Assembly (NCBI GenBank): GCA_944387915.1
Contig: CALXGT010000003.1
Location: forward strand, 1-64,000
Source: an uncultured Clostridia bacterium
GTDB lineage: Bacteria; Bacillota; Clostridia; Oscillospirales; Ruminococcaceae
Direction of reading: 5' to 3'
Length of the DNA stretch: 64,000 bases
Made by a program: the position numbers and the translations under genes. The notes beneath the pieces are model-generated. The model was not told the DNA's origin. It did no database searches and worked only from the letters and a program-made list of their open reading frames with translations. This document shows, in pieces, positions 51,465 to 63,186 of the stretch (its first letter is position 1; each line of letters opens with the position of its first letter).

Positions 51465-51820
51465 TTCGTTTTCTGGGGCGCTTCCTTTTCTCCCTCCGGA
51501 GAAAAAAGGGCTTTTTCCATCGCTTTGGCGACCTGGGGCATTTTGGCGGAAAGAATCCTTTCCCGGGCGACAAAAACAAAATCCCGGTTTTCCTTTTCAC
51601 GAAATTCCATGGTCAAAAAAGCCGTCCTCAAAAGACGCCGCGCCCGATTCCTTTCCACCGCGTTTCCCAGCTTTTTCGACGCTGTAAGGCCGTAACGGAT
51701 CCCCTCGTGTCGGTTTTTGACGATGTAACAGAAAAAATAAGGCGAAACTCTCCGTTTTCCCCGGTAATACGCGCGTTTAAACTCCTTATTCAGCGTCAGA
51801 GTCCGTACTTTCGGTTTCAT
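51461..51820 (-). CDS. rnpA: Ribonuclease P protein component
   Basis: 119 residues. Basic protein with the RNase P motif ([24 protein letters not shown]). It helps the catalytic RNA remove 5' leaders of tRNA precursors. The last 25 residues form a Lys-rich tail. It follows rpmH, the standard arrangement. Confidence 0.95.
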   Translation of the reverse strand: MKPKVRTLTLNKEFKRAYYRGKRRVSPYFFCYIVKNRHEGIRYGLTASKKLGNAVERNRARRLLRTAFLTMEFREKENRDFVFVARERILSAKMPQVAKAMEKALFSPEGEKEAPQKTK

Positions 51821-51916
51821 ATTTTCTCAATCCGTTTTCCTTTTTTCGGAAAATGAAGGGAAACTGCCCCGCGTCGCTTTGCAGGGCAGTTTTACCATTT
51901 CCGGGTTCAGTTAAAA

Positions 51917-52051
51917 TCAATAGCTCAATCTTGCTCTGCCTTTTGCCCGTCTCCTGGCTAAGACCTTACGACCGTTTCTGGTGCTCATTCTGGCACGAAA
52001 TCCATGAACTTTCTGTCTGTGCAGCTTTTTGGGCTGGTAGGTTCTCTTCAT
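51917..52051 (-). CDS. rpmH: Ribosomal protein bL34
   Basis: 44 residues, canonical bL34 length and sequence: [18 protein letters not shown], then [19 protein letters not shown] and an end in RLSY. Large-subunit protein. The ATG at 52051 has GGAGGG upstream. It is the first gene of the leftward rpmH-rnpA-yidD-yidC-jag cluster, driven by a perfect promoter at 52224-52196. Confidence 0.97.
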   Translation of the reverse strand: MKRTYQPKKLHRQKVHGFRARMSTRNGRKVLARRRAKGRARLSY

Positions 52052-52195
52052 AACAGACCCTCCTTTTTCCATCATCCGTTTTTAAGCTTTCGCCTTTGCT
52101 TTCTATGCCGTCCCAAACGCCCCTTATTTTACCCAAAAAAGACGGTAGGCAAGTCCTAAAAAAACCGGTAAAAAAGCGAAAACTCTCAATTTAGT

Positions 52196-52224
52196 ATTAT
52201 ATTGAAGGAACCCCCTTTTGTCAA
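52196..52224 (-). promoter_or_regulatory. Consensus promoter of the rpmH operon
   Basis: On the minus strand TTGACA (52224-52219), 17 bases, TATAAT (52201-52196): both hexamers and spacing are ideal. Confidence 0.95.
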
Positions 52225-52435
52225 CTGTTTTTTTGTAAATTCAATAGACCCCCTAAAAAATTCTCTTTATTTTTCTCTATTTTCTTTTCCCCTTTTTGAT
52301 GTGGAAAACTTGAAATTGATTTTCCTTTATGCTATATTTATAAAGGTATGTTTTTTTCTTATAGGATTGTTTTCCTTTTTTCCTTCCGGCGAGGGTATTG
52401 GAAAAAAGGCTTTTTATATTTAAGGAGGACTCGCT
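52225..52435 (+). promoter_or_regulatory. dnaA upstream region and promoter
   Basis: T-rich. TTGAAA (52310-52315), 17 bases, TATATT (52333-52338) is the likely dnaA promoter. TGTGGAAAA (52300-52308) is one base off the reverse DnaA-box consensus and could be an autoregulatory box. No perfect TTATCCACA occurs here, unlike Bacillus. Confidence 0.65.
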
Positions 52436-53818
52436 TTGAATTCTTTTATGGAAGTACTGGAGTATGTGAAGGAATATTTTCTCGAAAAGGTTCGCAACAA
52501 TGAACTTTCCCAAACCGCTTACAACTGCTGGATCAAAGACTTGGAACCCATCCGGCTGGAAAACGATACGGCGGTGGTGGCCGTTCGGACCAATTTTCAC
52601 AAAAAAATCCTACTAAGCCAGTACGAAAGCCGTTTATTGGAGGCTTTTGAGGCGGTTTTGGGCTTCCCCGTAAAGGTGGAGATCATCGCCACCGAAAATC
52701 TCTCGGGAGAAGAGGAAGAGGATATTTTAAAGCCCACTTACGCCCCGAAAGAAGCCAGCGCCGAAGACACCTCTTTCCAAAGCGGCGACTATATCGACGA
52801 CCGGTACGAATACACCTTCCAAAACTTTGTCGTGGGAAGCAAAAATGAATTTGCTTACACCGCCTGTAAATCGGTAGCGACCTCGTCCACCGTCAAAACC
52901 TACAACCCTTTATTTATCTACGGCCCCTCTGGATTGGGCAAAACCCATCTGCTGATGGCGATTAAACATGAGGTTCAGCAGCGAAACCCGGAAATGAACA
53001 TTGTTTACACCAACAGCGAAACCTTTACCAACGATTTGATTTATGCCCTCGGAAACAAAGGCATCGACGATTTCCACTTAAAATATCGCCACGCCGACTT
53101 CTTTTTGATCGACGATATTCAGTTCCTTTCCGGCAAGGAGCGTTCCCAGGAGGAATTTTTCCACACCTTTAACGAGCTGTACCTTTCGGGAAAGCAGATC
53201 GTCATTACCTCCGACCGGCCTCCAAAAGATATTAACATCATTGAGGAACGGTTAAAAAACCGGTTCGAATCGGGTCTTTTGGCGGACATTTCCTATCCGG
53301 ACACCGAAACGCGAATCGCCATTATTAAGCGGAAAGCAGAATTTTTACAGATCGACATTCCCGACGACATTGTCAATTTTATGGCCAACAAGCTGAAACG
53401 GAACATTCGTCAGCTGGAAGGGGCGGTCAAGAAGATGAAGGTATACAAGCTTCTTTCCGGCTCCAATCCCAATATGAGCGTAGCGCAAAATGTCATTAAG
53501 GAGATCCTAAACGAAAACCAGCCGGTGGACATCACTATCGACAAAATTATCGAAGAAGTGGCGAAGACCTACAATGTCTCCGCCGAAGACATCCGTTCCA
53601 AAAAGCGGACAGGCCCCGTTTCCGCCGCGAGACAGGCGGCGATTTATGTCACCAGAGAGATCACCCAGATCTCCATGAAACAGATCGGCCAGGAATTTGG
53701 AAACCGGGACCACACCACCATTGTCTATGCGCTAAAGCAGGTGGAACAACTGATGAAGGTCAACCCCCATGAAAAAGGGATTATCGAGGATATTATCAAA
53801 AACATCAAGAACCGATAA
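52436..53818 (+). CDS. dnaA: Replication initiator DnaA
   Basis: 460 residues. Domain I (residues 1-80) for interactions, variable domain II to about 120, AAA+ domain III with YTFQNFVVGSKNEFAY, Walker A GPSGLGKTH, Walker B FLIDDIQF, and domain IV with HTH motif RDHTTIVYALK. It binds DnaA boxes at oriC and melts the origin. Starts at TTG 52436 with AAGGAGG 6 bases upstream; ATG 52448 is a less likely alternative. Confidence 0.97.
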   Translation: MNSFMEVLEYVKEYFLEKVRNNELSQTAYNCWIKDLEPIRLENDTAVVAVRTNFHKKILLSQYESRLLEAFEAVLGFPVKVEIIATENLSGEEEEDILKPTYAPKEASAEDTSFQSGDYIDDRYEYTFQNFVVGSKNEFAYTACKSVATSSTVKTYNPLFIYGPSGLGKTHLLMAIKHEVQQRNPEMNIVYTNSETFTNDLIYALGNKGIDDFHLKYRHADFFLIDDIQFLSGKERSQEEFFHTFNELYLSGKQIVITSDRPPKDINIIEERLKNRFESGLLADISYPDTETRIAIIKRKAEFLQIDIPDDIVNFMANKLKRNIRQLEGAVKKMKVYKLLSGSNPNMSVAQNVIKEILNENQPVDITIDKIIEEVAKTYNVSAEDIRSKKRTGPVSAARQAAIYVTREITQISMKQIGQEFGNRDHTTIVYALKQVEQLMKVNPHEKGIIEDIIKNIKNR

Positions 53819-54079
53819 CTTTCCCCAAAGTTTTCCTTTTTCTTTCCCCTGCTCCCTCCTTTTTCCCTGCGCGTTTTTTCCTTTTTTTCTCTTTTCCCCT
53901 TTTCCCTATTTTTTTCCTTCCCTTTTCCAAAAGGAAAAAAGAGGGAAAAATGCCGTTGTTTTCGGAAAAAGAAGGGCTGTTTCCACTTTTTAGAACCCCC
54001 TATTACTACTACTAAAATAATACTATTCTATTCTCTATATATAGTATGCATCATAAAATTAGAAGAAAGGATCAGCGGT
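53819..54079. other. oriC (dnaA-dnaN intergenic) with DnaA-trio-like element
   Basis: A pyrimidine-rich tract (53820-53928) includes a long inverted repeat (53911-53950). Then a degenerate DnaA box GTTTCCACT (53979-53987) is followed by CCCCC (53996-54000) and TATTACTACTACTAAAATAAT (from 54001, described here in pieces: TAT-TAC-TAC-TAC-TAA). Box, GC-run, trio repeats and AT-rich DNA reproduce the basal unwinding arrangement known from Bacillus oriC. DnaA boxes are weak to the eye. Confidence 0.7.
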
Positions 54080-55195
54080 ATGAAATTTGTCTGTGACAAA
54101 TCGGTATTATCCGAAGCGGTAAACAGCGTCTCTCCCGCAGTGGCGCAAAAATCTACCCTTATGGCGTTGGAATGTATTTTACTTCGCTTAAAAGCCGATT
54201 CTCTTACGGTAATCGGTTACAATTTGGAGCTGGGAATCACCAAAGAGGTTTCGGTGCGGGGCCTGGAAGAAGGGGAAGTGATCGTCAACGCGAGACTGTT
54301 TGGCGAAATCATCAATCGCATGCCCCAAGGAGAGCTTCAATTTACCATTGACGAAAAACTGCTTATGGTCATCAAAGGTGGCGGAGCCCAATTTACCATT
54401 TTGGGGATGGGTGCGGAAGAATATCCGGAGATCCCCTCGTTAAACGAAGAAGATACCCTTTCCCTTTCGGTTCCCTTGCTTCGGGATATGATTTCCCAAA
54501 CTCTTTTCGCCGTTTCCCAGGACACCGCCACTCCGGTACTTACCGGCGTTTTATTTGAAACCAAAGAGCAAAACCTCTATTTGGTTTCCGTCGACGGAAG
54601 AAGGCTCGCTTTGCGAAAAGAACCGGTGGAGGTTACAAAGGATATTCGATTTATTGTTCCCGGAAAGACATTGTCCGAGCTTTTAAAGCTCACCTCCCGT
54701 TTTAACGACGAGGAGGAAAAGATTCTTGTGCGGGCGGGAAAGCGGCATATCGCTTTTGAATGCTGCGGCTATCGGATGATTTCCAGACTTTTGGAGGGGG
54801 ATTTTATCGATTACGAAAACGCCATCCCCAAAAGCTATACCGTTTCGGTGACTCTCAACACCAGAGAGATGATCGAAAGCATCAACCGGGCGTCCATTTT
54901 AATCAGCGACAAGGTAAAAAATCCCATTCGCACCGTTTTTGAGGACAACATGGCGCATCTCTCCTGTGAAACATCCATGGGAAAGGTCAGCGATTCTCTC
55001 CCGGTGGAGATGGAGGGAGGCCCGTTAAAAATCGGTTATAACAACCGGTATATGACCGACGCCCTCAAAGCGACACAACAGGATAAGGTCATTTTACAGA
55101 TGTCCTCTCCGGTTTCCCCCATTCGCATCGTTCCCCTGGAGGGAGACGACTTTATTTTTCTGGTTATGCCCATGAGGTTGAAAGACGATGATTAA
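54080..55195 (+). CDS. dnaN: DNA polymerase III sliding clamp (beta)
   Basis: 371 residues, three-domain clamp. N-terminus MKFVCDKSVLSEAVNSVSPAV, SVDGRRLALRKEPVE in domain 2, and the C-terminal VIPLEGDDFIFLVMPMRL tail resemble the family's conserved end (PVR/MPMRL). Encircles DNA and tethers the polymerase. AGAAGAAAGG precedes ATG. The end overlaps yaaA by 8 bases. Confidence 0.96.
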   Translation: MKFVCDKSVLSEAVNSVSPAVAQKSTLMALECILLRLKADSLTVIGYNLELGITKEVSVRGLEEGEVIVNARLFGEIINRMPQGELQFTIDEKLLMVIKGGGAQFTILGMGAEEYPEIPSLNEEDTLSLSVPLLRDMISQTLFAVSQDTATPVLTGVLFETKEQNLYLVSVDGRRLALRKEPVEVTKDIRFIVPGKTLSELLKLTSRFNDEEEKILVRAGKRHIAFECCGYRMISRLLEGDFIDYENAIPKSYTVSVTLNTREMIESINRASILISDKVKNPIRTVFEDNMAHLSCETSMGKVSDSLPVEMEGGPLKIGYNNRYMTDALKATQQDKVILQMSSPVSPIRIVPLEGDDFIFLVMPMRLKDDD

Positions 55196-55397
55196 GGAAA
55201 TTATTTTGAAAACGCCGTTTATCAAGCTGGATCAGCTTTTAAAATACGCCGGTGCCGTCCAAACCGGAGGGCATGCTAAAATCCTGATTGCGGAGGGCGG
55301 GGTCAAAGTCAACGGACAGACCTGCACCCAACGGGGGAAAAAGATTTTTTCCGGCGACCGGGTTTTGGTAGGCGACGACGAGCTTTTGATCCAGTAA
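55188..55397 (+). CDS. yaaA: S4-domain RNA-binding protein YaaA/RlbA
   Basis: 69 residues, one S4 domain: TPFIKLDQLLKYAGAVQTGGHAKILIAEGGVKVNG, then GDRV. Between dnaN and recF, its universal place in Firmicutes; linked to ribosome/50S assembly in Bacillus. Overlaps dnaN by 8 bases; recF starts 2 bases after. Confidence 0.93.
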   Translation: MIKEIILKTPFIKLDQLLKYAGAVQTGGHAKILIAEGGVKVNGQTCTQRGKKIFSGDRVLVGDDELLIQ

Positions 55398-55398
55398 T

Positions 55399-56508
55399 AT
55401 GAATATTTGTCGCCTTTCCCTGCGCTCTTTTCGAAATATTGAACAGGCGGATTTGACTTTTGCGCCGGGAATTTACGTGATTTACGGAAACAACGCCCAG
55501 GGGAAAACCAACCTTTTGGAAAGCATTTACCTTTGCAGCGGAAACCGAAGCTTTCGAGGCGCCAAAGAGAAGGAAATGACCATGTTCTCTTCGGATCGCT
55601 TTGAGATCCGTATGATTTTTAAAGACCGGCAGCGGGAGCAGGAAATTTTGTATCAGGGAGGAGAAAAGCGCAAAATCACCCTCAACTATGTCCCTCTTTC
55701 CTCTCCTTCCGCTCTGTTCGGCGTTTTTTCGGCGGTAGTGTTCCATCCCGAGGATCTTTTTATCATCAAAGAGGGACCGAAGCTCCGGCGGGAATTTTTA
55801 GACTCAGCCATCAGTAAGGTGAAGCCGGTTTACCAAAGCTATCTCTCCCAGTATCACGACATTTTGGAACAGCGAAACGCTTTGCTTCGGAGTATTCGGG
55901 AAACGGGAAAAGGAAGGGAGCTTCTCTCCCTTTGGGATGAGCCTCTCGCCAAAGCCGGCACCGCTATTTCCCTTCTTCGGAAGGATTATCTGCAAAAGCT
56001 CAACATGGTTTCCAAAGAGATTTACAGCGGGTTTACCGAACAAAAAGAACAGTTTTCCGTTTGTTATGATTCCTCTGTGTTCCCTTTCGAGGACGAGGAT
56101 ACGGTGTATTCCGATTCTTTGATCGAACAATACAAAAAGGCGTTAGCGGATTCCCTCGAGGAGGACATCCGGCTTAAATATACAAGCGTGGGAATTCATC
56201 GGGATGATTTGGATATCCGCATCGACGGTCTTCCCGCCAGAACCTACGGCTCCCAGGGACAGCAGCGAAGCGCCGCTGTGACGTTAAAGCTGTCGGAAGC
56301 CAAGCTTCTTTGCAAAATTACGCGGGAAAATCCGGTGATTCTTCTGGATGACGTAATGAGTGAACTGGATAAAACCCGTCAAGACTATATTTTAAACCAA
56401 ATCCAAAATTTTCAAGTTCTCATTACCTGTTGCGACGAAAAGGATTTCGCGCTGTTTCGGCATGGAAAAAAAATCAGAGTGGAACAGGGAAAATTTTACG
56501 AGGAGTAA
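55399..56508 (+). CDS. recF: DNA replication and repair protein RecF
   Basis: 369 residues. SMC-like ATPase: N-terminal LRSFRNIEQADLTF and Walker A YGNNAQGKTNLLE, signature TYGSQGQQRSAAVTLKLSEA, Walker B PVILLDDVMSELDKTRQ. Loads RecA via RecOR at gaps. Immediately downstream of yaaA. Confidence 0.95.
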   Translation: MNICRLSLRSFRNIEQADLTFAPGIYVIYGNNAQGKTNLLESIYLCSGNRSFRGAKEKEMTMFSSDRFEIRMIFKDRQREQEILYQGGEKRKITLNYVPLSSPSALFGVFSAVVFHPEDLFIIKEGPKLRREFLDSAISKVKPVYQSYLSQYHDILEQRNALLRSIRETGKGRELLSLWDEPLAKAGTAISLLRKDYLQKLNMVSKEIYSGFTEQKEQFSVCYDSSVFPFEDEDTVYSDSLIEQYKKALADSLEEDIRLKYTSVGIHRDDLDIRIDGLPARTYGSQGQQRSAAVTLKLSEAKLLCKITRENPVILLDDVMSELDKTRQDYILNQIQNFQVLITCCDEKDFALFRHGKKIRVEQGKFYEE

Positions 56509-56517
56509 ATAATTACT

Positions 56518-56778
56518 ATGATTATACATGTTGGAAATGACATTATTTTGCATCAAGAAGAGATTATCGGAATTTTCGATTTGGAAAACAGCTCCATTTC
56601 CAAATTTACCAAGGAGTACCTTCGTAAAAAACAGCAGGAAAATGAGGTAATCACCGTAACCAAGGAAATGCCGAAATCCTTTATCGTGACGGTGCATCAA
56701 AAAAAAGAAACCGTTTATCTTTCCCAACTTGCCCCTTCCACTTTGAAAAAGCGGAGCGACAGTAAATACAATAAGTAA
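56518..56778 (+). CDS. RemB (YaaB)-like DUF370 regulator
   Basis: 86 residues. Start MIIHVGNDIILHQEEIIGIFDLEN with a VITVTKEMPKSFIVT core matches the DUF370/RemA-RemB family; in Bacillus yaaB (remB) sits between recF and gyrB and takes part in biofilm-matrix regulation. The C-terminus is basic (KKRSDSKYNK). RBS weak. Function in this organism not known. Confidence 0.9.
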   Translation: MIIHVGNDIILHQEEIIGIFDLENSSISKFTKEYLRKKQQENEVITVTKEMPKSFIVTVHQKKETVYLSQLAPSTLKKRSDSKYNK

Positions 56779-59465
<2,687 letters not shown>

Positions 59466-59476
59466 AGGAGTAAATG

Positions 59477-62017
59477 ATGAATCAGGAGCAGGAAAATAAT
59501 AAAAACCCGGAGGGAACAAAAATACTGTCTGTGGATATCGAAAAGGAGATGCGAAAATCCTTTCTCGATTATTCCATGTCGGTAATCGTATCCAGAGCCC
59601 TCCCCGATGTGCGGGACGGTTTAAAACCGGTTCACCGTCGGATTTTATATACCATGTACGATAATGGACTGTACCCCGAACGGGCGTACCGGAAATGCGC
59701 CGATACGGTGGGAAGCGTTTTGGGTAGCTACCATCCCCATGGCGACGCCAGCGTTTACGACGCGTTAGTGCGTCTCGCCCAGGACTTTTCCCTTCGCTAT
59801 CCGTTAGTGGACGGCCAGGGAAACTTCGGTAACATCGACGGGGACCCCCCTGCCGCATACCGGTATACCGAAGCGAAGATGAGCAAAATCGCCATGTCCA
59901 TGCTTACCGATATCGATAAGGATACGGTAGATTTTGTCCCTAACTACGACGACCGGTTAAAGGAGCCTTCGGTTTTGCCTTCCCGGTTTCCCAACCTTTT
60001 GGTCAACGGCGTTACCGGCATCGCGGTAGGTATGGCCACCAACATTCCTCCCCACAACTTAAGGGAGGTCATCAACGCCATTATCGCGTTGATTTCCGAT
60101 CCGGACAAAAGCTTTGAGGAGCTGATGGAATACATCAAAGGGCCGGATTTCCCTACCGGCGGTATCATTATGGGCCGAAGCGGCATTCGTTCCGCCTACG
60201 CCACCGGCAAAGGAAAGATTACTCTTCGGGCGAGAGCCGAAATCGAAGAGGACAGCAAAGGAAGAGCCTCCATTATCGTCACCGAGATTCCCTATATGGT
60301 ACGGAAAACCGCTATTATTGAGGGAATCGCCAATTTGGTGAAGCAAAAACGCATCGAGGGCATCTCTTTTATCCGGGACGAATCGGATAGAGAGGGTATG
60401 CGGTTGGTGCTGGAGCTAAAGCGGGACGCGGTGCCCCAAATTGTTTTGAACCAGCTTTACCGTTTCTCCTCTTTGCAGGAGACGGTGGGCGTCATTATGC
60501 TGGCGCTGGTAGACGGACGGCCCAAGATTTTAACCCTAAAGGAAATGCTCCAGCATTACATCGATTTCCAAGGAGAGATCATTACCCGCCGGACTCGGTT
60601 CGATTTGAAAAAGGCGAAAGATCGGGCGCATATTTTAGAGGGTCTCAAACGGGCGGTAGACATCGTGGACGAGTTGATCGCCGTGATCCGGGGATGTAAG
60701 GGAGGCCGGGCGGAAGCCAAAACCGCCATTATGGAGACCTTCGGTTTCGACGACGTCCAGGCCTCCGCCATTATCGCTTTCCAGTTAGGCCAGCTTGCGG
60801 GACTGGAGATCTTAAAGATCGAGACCGAGTTAAACGAGCTGTTGGAAAAAATTAAGGAATACGAGCGGATTTTGTCTGATTACAGCTTAGTGATGGAGAT
60901 TTTGGAGAAAGAGCTTTCCGAGATCCGGGAGAAGTACGGCGACGACCGCCGCACCGAGATCCAGACGGTGAGCGGCGAAGTGGACATCGAGGATCTCATC
61001 CCGGTGGAGGACTGCGTGGTGACGCTGACCCATTTCGGGTACGTCAAGCGCCAGCCCGCCGATGTTTATAAGATCCAGCGCAGGGGCGGCAAAGGCGTTT
61101 CCGCCATGAAACAGCGGGAGGAGGACTTTGTGGAAGAAGTCTTTATCTCCTCTACCCACAGCAATCTTCTCTTCTTTACCAGCAAAGGCCGGGTGTTCAA
61201 GCTGAAATGCTACGAGATCCCCGAGGGAAGTAAAGCATCCAAGGGCGCCAACCTTATCAATTTTTTGGCGCTGGACAAGGACGAAAAGATTTCCGGCGTG
61301 CTGCCGGTGGCGGATTTTAATACCGACCAGTATCTTGTCATGATTACCCAAAAGGGAATTATTAAGCGCACCCGTCTTTCCGCTTACCAAAACGTTCGGA
61401 AAAAGGGCCTTATTGCGCTGGGACTCAAGGAAGGGGATTCGCTGACCCGGGTGGCTTTGACCGACGGCAAGGCGGAGCTCTTGGTGGCGACCAAATTCGG
61501 CATGGCCATTCGATTTGACGAAAACCAGATCCGGCCTATGTCCCGGACCGCTTCCGGCGTAAAGGCAATCGCGCTGAAGGAAGAGGATCAGGTTGTGGGC
61601 ATGGAGGAATTAAAGCCGGGAATGTCGGTGATGACCGTGACCGATAAAGGTCAGGGACGGCGTACGCTGGCTTCCGATTACCCCCTGCAAAGCCGCAACG
61701 GAAAAGGAAAGATCAACTACAAGGTAAGCGAGAAAAAGGGATATGTCTGCGGCATTAAGGCGGTCAACGAGGACGACGACCTTATTTTGATCTCCAACGA
61801 GGGAGTTATCATCCGTATCGCCGTAAACGAAGTGAATGTGATGTCCCGTTACGCTTCCGGCGTTCGGGTGATGCGCCTTTCTGAAAACGACCGGGTGGTT
61901 TCCTTTGCCCGGGCTGACCATTCCGAAGAAGAGGTGGAGCATCTCCCCGATGAACCGGCGGAGGAGACGGAGGTTTCCGACGAAAATGCGGTGGAAATGG
62001 AGGAGGATGAAGATTGA
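59477..62017 (+). CDS. gyrA: DNA gyrase subunit A
   Basis: 846 residues. Active-site Tyr in [14 protein letters not shown]; quinolone region [20 protein letters not shown]; GyrA-box QRRGGKGV in the C-terminal beta-pinwheel, which marks GyrA rather than ParC; and an acidic end. At E. coli position 83 the residue is Ala, a natural form of reduced quinolone susceptibility. ATG 59477 chosen (GGAG 6 bases upstream); ATG 59474 possible. The stop overlaps the ogt start. Confidence 0.97.
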   Translation: MNQEQENNKNPEGTKILSVDIEKEMRKSFLDYSMSVIVSRALPDVRDGLKPVHRRILYTMYDNGLYPERAYRKCADTVGSVLGSYHPHGDASVYDALVRLAQDFSLRYPLVDGQGNFGNIDGDPPAAYRYTEAKMSKIAMSMLTDIDKDTVDFVPNYDDRLKEPSVLPSRFPNLLVNGVTGIAVGMATNIPPHNLREVINAIIALISDPDKSFEELMEYIKGPDFPTGGIIMGRSGIRSAYATGKGKITLRARAEIEEDSKGRASIIVTEIPYMVRKTAIIEGIANLVKQKRIEGISFIRDESDREGMRLVLELKRDAVPQIVLNQLYRFSSLQETVGVIMLALVDGRPKILTLKEMLQHYIDFQGEIITRRTRFDLKKAKDRAHILEGLKRAVDIVDELIAVIRGCKGGRAEAKTAIMETFGFDDVQASAIIAFQLGQLAGLEILKIETELNELLEKIKEYERILSDYSLVMEILEKELSEIREKYGDDRRTEIQTVSGEVDIEDLIPVEDCVVTLTHFGYVKRQPADVYKIQRRGGKGVSAMKQREEDFVEEVFISSTHSNLLFFTSKGRVFKLKCYEIPEGSKASKGANLINFLALDKDEKISGVLPVADFNTDQYLVMITQKGIIKRTRLSAYQNVRKKGLIALGLKEGDSLTRVALTDGKAELLVATKFGMAIRFDENQIRPMSRTASGVKAIALKEEDQVVGMEELKPGMSVMTVTDKGQGRRTLASDYPLQSRNGKGKINYKVSEKKGYVCGIKAVNEDDDLILISNEGVIIRIAVNEVNVMSRYASGVRVMRLSENDRVVSFARADHSEEEVEHLPDEPAEETEVSDENAVEMEEDED

Positions 62018-62529
62018 TCTATCAATATACCTTTTCCTTTCCCGGATTTTTTGATATGACGGCGGTTTGTAACGAAGAGGCGATTACCCATCTGCTTTTT
62101 GACGGCGCTATCGACGCTCCGGTCAAAAAAACGCCGCTCCTTTTGGAATGTGAGCGCCAGTTAGAGGAATATTTTTCCGGAAAGCGCGCCGTCTTTACCC
62201 TTCCCCTCGACCCCAAAGGCACCCCTTTTCAAAGACAGGTCTGGCAGGCGCTTTTGACGATCCCTTACGGGGAGACGAGAAGCTACGGACAGATCGCAAA
62301 ACAGGTAGGGAGAGAAAAGGCGGCGCGGGCGGTAGGCGGCGCCAACCACAATAACCCCATCTCCATTTTGATCCCCTGTCACCGGGTGATCGGCGCCGAC
62401 GGCACGCTGTGGGGCTACGGCGGCGGTTTGGACAAAAAGAAAGCCCTTTTGGATTTAGAGCGAAAGTACAAAGATGTTTTGACTTTAGGAGGATCCTATG
62501 AACAAAGAGCTGCTACAGAAAAATTTTGA
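62014..62529 (+). CDS. ogt: O6-methylguanine-DNA methyltransferase
   Basis: 171 residues. Methyl acceptor PCHRV (about residue 128), with the preceding [13 protein letters not shown] and the arginine-finger helix [20 protein letters not shown]. It transfers methyl groups from O6-alkylguanine to its own Cys. TTG 62014 with AGGAGG upstream overlaps the gyrA stop by four bases, so translation is coupled to gyrase. Confidence 0.95.
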   Translation: MIYQYTFSFPGFFDMTAVCNEEAITHLLFDGAIDAPVKKTPLLLECERQLEEYFSGKRAVFTLPLDPKGTPFQRQVWQALLTIPYGETRSYGQIAKQVGREKAARAVGGANHNNPISILIPCHRVIGADGTLWGYGGGLDKKKALLDLERKYKDVLTLGGSYEQRAATEKF

Positions 62530-63088
62530 AGACCGGGGCTTTACGGTGCGGTTTTTCGAGACGGGAGCGGAGGCGAAAGACTATCTCTGCTCCAAATTGA
62601 CCGCCCGTTCCATTGGATTTGGCGGCAGCGTCACCTTAAAGGAGCTTGGACTGTACGAAGCTCTTTCCGAGAAAAATGAGGTGGTTTGGCATCATCGGAT
62701 TTGGGGCGACGAGATCAAAGACCTCGCAAGTCATGCGAGAATTTACCTTACCAGCGCCAATGCGGTGGCGGAAACCGGCCAGATCGTCAACATCGACGGG
62801 GCGGGAAACCGTCTGGCTATGACCTTATGGGGACCGGAGCAGGTGTACTATCTGGTGGGAAAAAATAAGATCGTTCCCGATCTTTCCGCCGCGCTGGATC
62901 GGGCGAAAAACGTAGCGACCCCGAAAAACGCCTACCGGCTGGGCGCTAAAACCCCCTGCGGCGTCAAAGGCGACCGCTGTTATCAATGCAACAGTAAGGA
63001 AAAGCTTTGCCGGTTGACTTTGGTTATGGACGGCGCGCCCCATACCCCTTCCGAGATTCTCTTTATCAACGAGGAGCTTGGCTATTAG
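62498..63088 (+). CDS. LUD-domain (LutC/YkgG-type) protein
   Basis: 196 residues. LUD domain: SIGFGGSVTLKELGLYEAL, HHRIWGDEIKDLASHARIYLTSANAVAETGQIVNIDGAGNR. C-terminus has a four-cysteine motif (CGVKGDRCYQCNSKEKLC) found in stand-alone clostridial members. Related to LutC, needed for lactate oxidation, but the lutA/lutB genes are not adjacent, so the role is open. Overlaps the end of ogt by 32 bases with AGGAGGA inside ogt. Confidence 0.85.
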   Translation: MNKELLQKNFEDRGFTVRFFETGAEAKDYLCSKLTARSIGFGGSVTLKELGLYEALSEKNEVVWHHRIWGDEIKDLASHARIYLTSANAVAETGQIVNIDGAGNRLAMTLWGPEQVYYLVGKNKIVPDLSAALDRAKNVATPKNAYRLGAKTPCGVKGDRCYQCNSKEKLCRLTLVMDGAPHTPSEILFINEELGY

Positions 63089-63186
63089 GGAGAGCTTGTC
63101 CTTTTTTGTCCCATTTTTCCTTTTTTCGTCTGAATGAGGCGATGTCCGAATATACTGAAACAAAAAGTATACGGAGGCGACGCTTT

